From assembly GCA_002472565.1 (NCBI GenBank), contig DKSK01000001.1, forward strand, positions 1 to 23,639: 23,639 bases of DNA. Reading direction: 5' to 3'. Source of the DNA: Bacteroidales bacterium UBA7258 (GTDB lineage Bacteria > Bacteroidota > Bacteroidia > Bacteroidales > UBA932). Position 1 is the stretch's first letter, and every line of letters begins with the position of its first letter. Positions 20,125 to 23,639 of this stretch are shown in pieces. Under the pieces are notes generated by a model that was not told where the DNA came from, searched no databases, and was given only the letters and a program-made list of their open reading frames with translations. Made by a program: the position numbers and the translations under genes.

Positions 20125-23100
20125 TTAGAATGTGAGGTTGATGCCAAAAGTGTAGGATTTCAGCATAGGGTAGGCATATCCTTCGCCGACTCCGCTAAGT
20201 CCGGAAGAGTCGCCGCCGAAGTCGGAGTCTCCGGAAACGATTCCTTCAGGATCGTACATGTCCGTATGCTTGTAGATAGGAGAAAGCGTGAAGAGGTTTT
20301 CCCCGGACACATAGAACTTGACCTTGTTGAGGTGCACCTTTTCGGTAAGCTTAGTAGGAAGGGTGTAAGAAAGGGTCAGGTTCTTGAGACGAACGTAAGC
20401 CGCATTCTGGAGATAGTAGTCATTCTCGTAGGAGAGAGGGCCGACGTTTCTGTTGGCGGAGTAAGCGACGCGGCGGGTCCAGTAAGGATGTTTGTCGGCA
20501 TTTGTCACTGTCCAGTCCGGAGTACTGTAGTCAACATGGACATAGTTGTCTCCGGTGTGCTCCTTCGGCAACAGACCGTAAGGCCTGTTATACATGCCGT
20601 AGAATAGGCCGGACTCGTTGGAAGGATACCAATCCCTGTGACCTACGCCCTGGAAGAACATGCTGAGGCCGACTCCGTTCCAGTTGAAGTCGAGATTGAC
20701 TCCGAATTGATAGCGCGGAGTTTCGTTGCCGATGATGTCAAGGTCTCCGTGGTCGCTCAGAGTAGCGGCTCCGGTGCTGATGTTGCCGTCACCGTTGCGG
20801 TCGATGAACTTGAGGTCGCCAGCATAAGCGCGGAAGTTGTTTCCGTTCTTATGGAAGGTGTCCTTGGTGTAATTGTCGGCCTCCTCGTTGCTGAGGAAAT
20901 AGCCGTCCGTGCGGAAGCCCCAGATGTCTCCCAGACGCTGGTCCTTATATGCCGCCGCGTAGATGGCTCCGCTGGCGTTGTTGTACTCGCGCACCCAGGT
21001 CTGGCTGTCCCAGACGCTGGCCTTCACGCTGTAGTTCAGCGGTTTTCCGGCTACCTTGAAATGGTCTCTCCAGGAGAGGGAAAGCTCCCAGCCCTTGGTC
21101 TGGATCTTTCCGTAGTTGCCTCTAGGAGCGCTGGCTCCGTATACGCCTGGAAGCTGAGGGCCGGTGATGATGACATCGGTATTGTTCCTGATGTAGTAGT
21201 CGCCGGAGAAGGAGAGTCTGTTTTTCAAAACATCCCAGTCGAGGCCGACATCATAGGTGGTCACTTTCTCCCAGGTGAGGTCGTCAGGAACGATGCTCGG
21301 GGTAGAGGTGTAGGAAACCTTGCCACCGTCGAAGAGCATGCCGGATTTGTTGACGGACATGGTCTCAAGGAAGGTGTAAGGACTGATGTTGGCGTTGCCG
21401 AGGGAGCCGACGTTAGCGCGGATCTTGAAGTTATCGAGCCAAGCGTCAGACCAGTCCATGAAAGGCTCCTCGGAAAGTCTCCAGCCGACAGAGGCGGATG
21501 GGAAGAAGGCCCACTGCTTGTTGCTTGGGAATTTGGAGCTGCCGTCATATCTGGCGGCAACCTCGAAGACGTAGCGTCTGAGCAAGGTGTAGTTGACACG
21601 GGCGAAGGCTCCGGCGATGGAGTAGTCGCTGTTGTAGTCATCGAAGGAGTCATCAACTCCGTCCATGAGTTCGTAGCTCGGGAGCGAATCATAGAGAATT
21701 CCCTTGCGCTGAACCCTGAAATTGGAATAGACGTTGTTCTCTACGTTCCATCCTCCGACCACGTTGAGGTCATGATTCTTGCCGAGTTTCGGAGTGTAGG
21801 TGAGGACGAGGTTGGTAGACCAGTAGTCAGTATTGTTCCTCCACCTGGATTTGTATGAGTCAACCTGCTTGATGCTTTCTGTCATCTGGCCCGGGGCCAT
21901 GGAATAGCTCGAAGGAGTCCTCACACGGTCTGCCTGATAACGCCTTACCTTGTAGGAGAAGTCGCCGCGGAACTTGAGCACGTCCTTTATGAGGTCGAGG
22001 TTGAGTCCGGTCGTGGTGACGAAGTTGATAGAGAGTGATTTCTGGTAGTCATCACCTTCCTTGAATCTCCAGTATCCGGTGTCCTCGCCCCAGCGGGTGT
22101 GGGTTCCGTCAGGGTTGGTAGGAACGAAGACCGGCTGGCCTCTGTGTTCTATGTTCCTGAGGAAAGGCATGTTGTATGCGAAGAACGGCTGGAGGTAATA
22201 ATCGCTGAAGAAGGAGGTGTTGTTGTCGATGGTCGCCCAGTCGGAGATGGCTACGGAAGCCTTGGACCTGAGATTGTAGGTCTTGTAATTCTCCTTACCT
22301 ACCTTATAGATATTGCCCTGGTCATAGAAACGTCCGGAGAGAGCGTAGGTGATTTTCTTGCTGGCGGCGTTGATGCTGATGCTGTGGGTCTGGGAGAAGT
22401 GCTGCTTGGTGTAGAAGAGCTTCATCCAGTTCGTATTGCCATAGTACTCGTAAGCACCCTTGTCATTGACTACGACAGGATCCTTGTATCCGTTCGCGGC
22501 ATGCTCCTTAAGCCTTTCGTAGTAGGCAGGAGAGAAGGTGCCTGAGATGTTGTTGATGGAATTCGGGAAGGTTCCGGAAGAAGAAGGAGTGCGGTCGTTG
22601 CCTGTGAAGAAGTCAACGAAGGCGGTGGCCCACTCGTAGCCGTCAGTGACGATGTGGTCCTCCCACTTGATGATACGCTCGTTCATAGTGAACGCTGCGT
22701 TGTAGTTGATGGTGATCTTGTCTTCCTGAGGCTTCTTGGTCGTAACGAGGATGACGCCGAAGGCGCCGCGAGCTCCGTAGACCGATGCGGATGCGGCATC
22801 CTTGAGGACGGCGATGGTCTCTACATCCTCAGGATTGACCTGGGAAAGGGAGCCTTCTACACCGTCGATAAGGACGAGGGCGCCGGTACCGGTTCCGACG
22901 GAACGGTCTGCACCGGAGGCGCTGCTTGCAGAGGAACGGGTTCTGAATGAGTTGCTGTTGCCTCTGATGTGGATGGAACCCGAATGGTTTGGTTTACCAT
23001 CCTCCTGCACGATGTTCAGGCCGGCTATCTGTCCCTGAAGAGTTCTGGTGATGCTTGGATTGGTACGGTCTTGTAGAGCTTCTCCGGAGAGATTCTCTAC

Positions 23101-23481
23101 CGCACCTACGAGCTGGGTCTTCTTGAGGGTACCATAGCCGACAACTACCGACTGCTCCAACATCTGGGAATCTTCTTCGAGGGCGAAATTGATCACACTG
23201 CTTTTTCCGACTACGACTTCAACAGTCTTGTATCCGAATAGCTGGCAGACGAGCGTCTCGCCTTGAGAAGCCTTGAGTGAGTAGCGTCCCTGATTGTCAA
23301 CTGCCTGGCCGCGGTTAGTCCCCTTGACCATGACGGCGGCGCCAAAAGCAGGCTCTTTGGTCGCGGCATCAGTGACTGTACCGCTGACTGTTACAGACTG
23401 GGCCCACAGACCTGTCGAAGCTATTGCCATGAGACAGAAGGTGAGCACGAATCTGGCGATGGATTTAACTTTGGTTTTCAT
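20125..23481 (-). CDS. SusC/RagA-family TonB-dependent outer membrane transporter
   Basis: A 1118-residue transporter that imports large or bulky substrates across the outer membrane with TonB energy. Domains in order: signal peptide to about residue 28 (GLWAQ), carboxypeptidase-regulatory-like beta domain at about 30-102 (VSGTVTDAATKEPAFGAAV), the SusC hallmark VVVGYGTLKKTQ at 112-123, plug at about 125-250 with LQGQIAGLNIV, ALVLIDGVEG and VLKDAASASVYGARGAFGVILVTTK, then the 22-strand barrel to the final aromatic residue (YTFGINLTF). The plug holds a Ser/Ala/Gly-rich insert (179-199). There is no long N-terminal extension as in FecA-like regulated SusCs, so no adjacent anti-sigma partner is implied, and none is visible. 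First gene of the operon; its upstream 158 bases hold two inverted repeats. Confidence 0.97.
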   Translation of the reverse strand: MKTKVKSIARFVLTFCLMAIASTGLWAQSVTVSGTVTDAATKEPAFGAAVMVKGTNRGQAVDNQGRYSLKASQGETLVCQLFGYKTVEVVVGKSSVINFALEEDSQMLEQSVVVGYGTLKKTQLVGAVENLSGEALQDRTNPSITRTLQGQIAGLNIVQEDGKPNHSGSIHIRGNSNSFRTRSSASSASGADRSVGTGTGALVLIDGVEGSLSQVNPEDVETIAVLKDAASASVYGARGAFGVILVTTKKPQEDKITINYNAAFTMNERIIKWEDHIVTDGYEWATAFVDFFTGNDRTPSSSGTFPNSINNISGTFSPAYYERLKEHAANGYKDPVVVNDKGAYEYYGNTNWMKLFYTKQHFSQTHSISINAASKKITYALSGRFYDQGNIYKVGKENYKTYNLRSKASVAISDWATIDNNTSFFSDYYLQPFFAYNMPFLRNIEHRGQPVFVPTNPDGTHTRWGEDTGYWRFKEGDDYQKSLSINFVTTTGLNLDLIKDVLKFRGDFSYKVRRYQADRVRTPSSYSMAPGQMTESIKQVDSYKSRWRNNTDYWSTNLVLTYTPKLGKNHDLNVVGGWNVENNVYSNFRVQRKGILYDSLPSYELMDGVDDSFDDYNSDYSIAGAFARVNYTLLRRYVFEVAARYDGSSKFPSNKQWAFFPSASVGWRLSEEPFMDWSDAWLDNFKIRANVGSLGNANISPYTFLETMSVNKSGMLFDGGKVSYTSTPSIVPDDLTWEKVTTYDVGLDWDVLKNRLSFSGDYYIRNNTDVIITGPQLPGVYGASAPRGNYGKIQTKGWELSLSWRDHFKVAGKPLNYSVKASVWDSQTWVREYNNASGAIYAAAYKDQRLGDIWGFRTDGYFLSNEEADNYTKDTFHKNGNNFRAYAGDLKFIDRNGDGNISTGAATLSDHGDLDIIGNETPRYQFGVNLDFNWNGVGLSMFFQGVGHRDWYPSNESGLFYGMYNRPYGLLPKEHTGDNYVHVDYSTPDWTVTNADKHPYWTRRVAYSANRNVGPLSYENDYYLQNAAYVRLKNLTLSYTLPTKLTEKVHLNKVKFYVSGENLFTLSPIYKHTDMYDPEGIVSGDSDFGGDSSGLSGVGEGYAYPMLKSYTFGINLTF

Positions 23482-23492
23482 TAAAAGTTGTC

Positions 23493-23530
23493 TTAATCTA
23501 TTGATTAAAAGAGTTCCCGCGATTTCGCGG
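23493..23530 (-). promoter_or_regulatory. Two inverted repeats upstream of susC
   Basis: TTAATC/GATTAA (23493-23498 with 23503-23508, 4-base centre) and CCGCGA/TCGCGG (23517-23522 with 23525-23530, 2-base centre) lie 12-49 bases upstream of the susC ATG. They could be operators or leader stem-loops. I find no good TTTG/TAnnTTTG promoter pair in the 158 bases upstream of susC. Confidence 0.5.
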
Positions 23531-23617
23531 CGAAAGTCAACCCCTTTCTATCTGTAGCTAAGCCCAACTGTTAATAATTAAATACTGTTTTTTTTGATTT
23601 TATTGGTTATATTATTT

Positions 23618-23639
23618 CAATAGTTCGGTAAAATTATAA
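23618..23639 (-). repeat. Right copy of the 22-bp terminal inverted repeat
   Basis: Exact reverse complement of bases 1-22. It lies 137-158 bases upstream of the susC start, with the same orientation toward susC as the left copy has toward the DivIC-like gene. The bases beyond it do not match the left side. Confidence 0.85.

Noticed and set aside
20638..21858. 406-codon open frame on the plus strand opposite susC
   Set aside because: Antisense to the susC barrel, Val/Glu-rich shadow composition, no domain.
1..23639. Linear plasmid or virus with terminal inverted repeats
   Set aside because: The content is core chromosomal (recA, purB, tdk, xerD, rsmI, pth, rplY) with no replication, capsid or terminase gene, and the repeat is only 22 bp.

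Overview
The window reads as an ordinary chromosomal stretch of a Bacteroidales bacterium (phylum Bacteroidota) of moderate GC. This rests on the SusC/SusD pair, the many lipoproteins whose lipobox cysteine is followed by acidic residues, the Hc1-type 'histone H1' gene, the L25/Ctc-Pth pair, and promoters fitting the phylum's own -33 TTTG / -7 TAnnTTTG pattern instead of the E. coli one. Family or genus cannot be fixed from sequence reading alone. No rRNA or tRNA gene, IS transposase, CRISPR array or phage gene was found.

Layout. 1-381: an FtsB/DivIC-like division protein on the + strand. 421-5242: a tightly packed leftward operon of a secreted M6 metalloprotease, a small lipoprotein, purB and an M48 metalloprotease lipoprotein. 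5364-7091: leftward rplY-pth, followed by a 57-codon Hc1 gene with its own promoter and a terminator. 7221-10601: a clostripain-like (C11) lipoprotein and a lipoprotein dipeptidyl peptidase III (M49), diverging from back-to-back promoters; xerD follows the latter. 11503-14866: tdk leftward, then a rightward operon of an acidic repeat protein, rsmI and a helix-hairpin-helix protein. 14867-15280: a 414-base gap between convergent genes with a nested inverted-repeat element and a terminator. 15281-16318: recA, with a palindrome at its predicted transcription start. 16538-23481: a leftward SusC-SusD-metallophosphoesterase operon.

Working together. Three themes stand out: housekeeping (purB, tdk, recA, rsmI, rplY, pth, xerD, DivIC-like), export of peptidases (M6, M48, C11, M49) suited to extracellular or periplasmic peptide breakdown, and an outer-membrane uptake system whose only enzyme is a calcineurin-like phosphoesterase, suggesting a phosphate-ester substrate and not a plain glycan.

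The most unusual structural fact is that the two ends of the window are an exact 22-bp inverted repeat. Because the gene content is core chromosome, I read this as a repeated sequence (or shared upstream element) at contig ends and not as a linear replicon's termini. I did not find a clearly new defence or mobile system. The best leads are the phosphoesterase-linked SusCD operon, the nested inverted-repeat element at 14935-15027, the recA palindrome and the overlapping divergent promoters.
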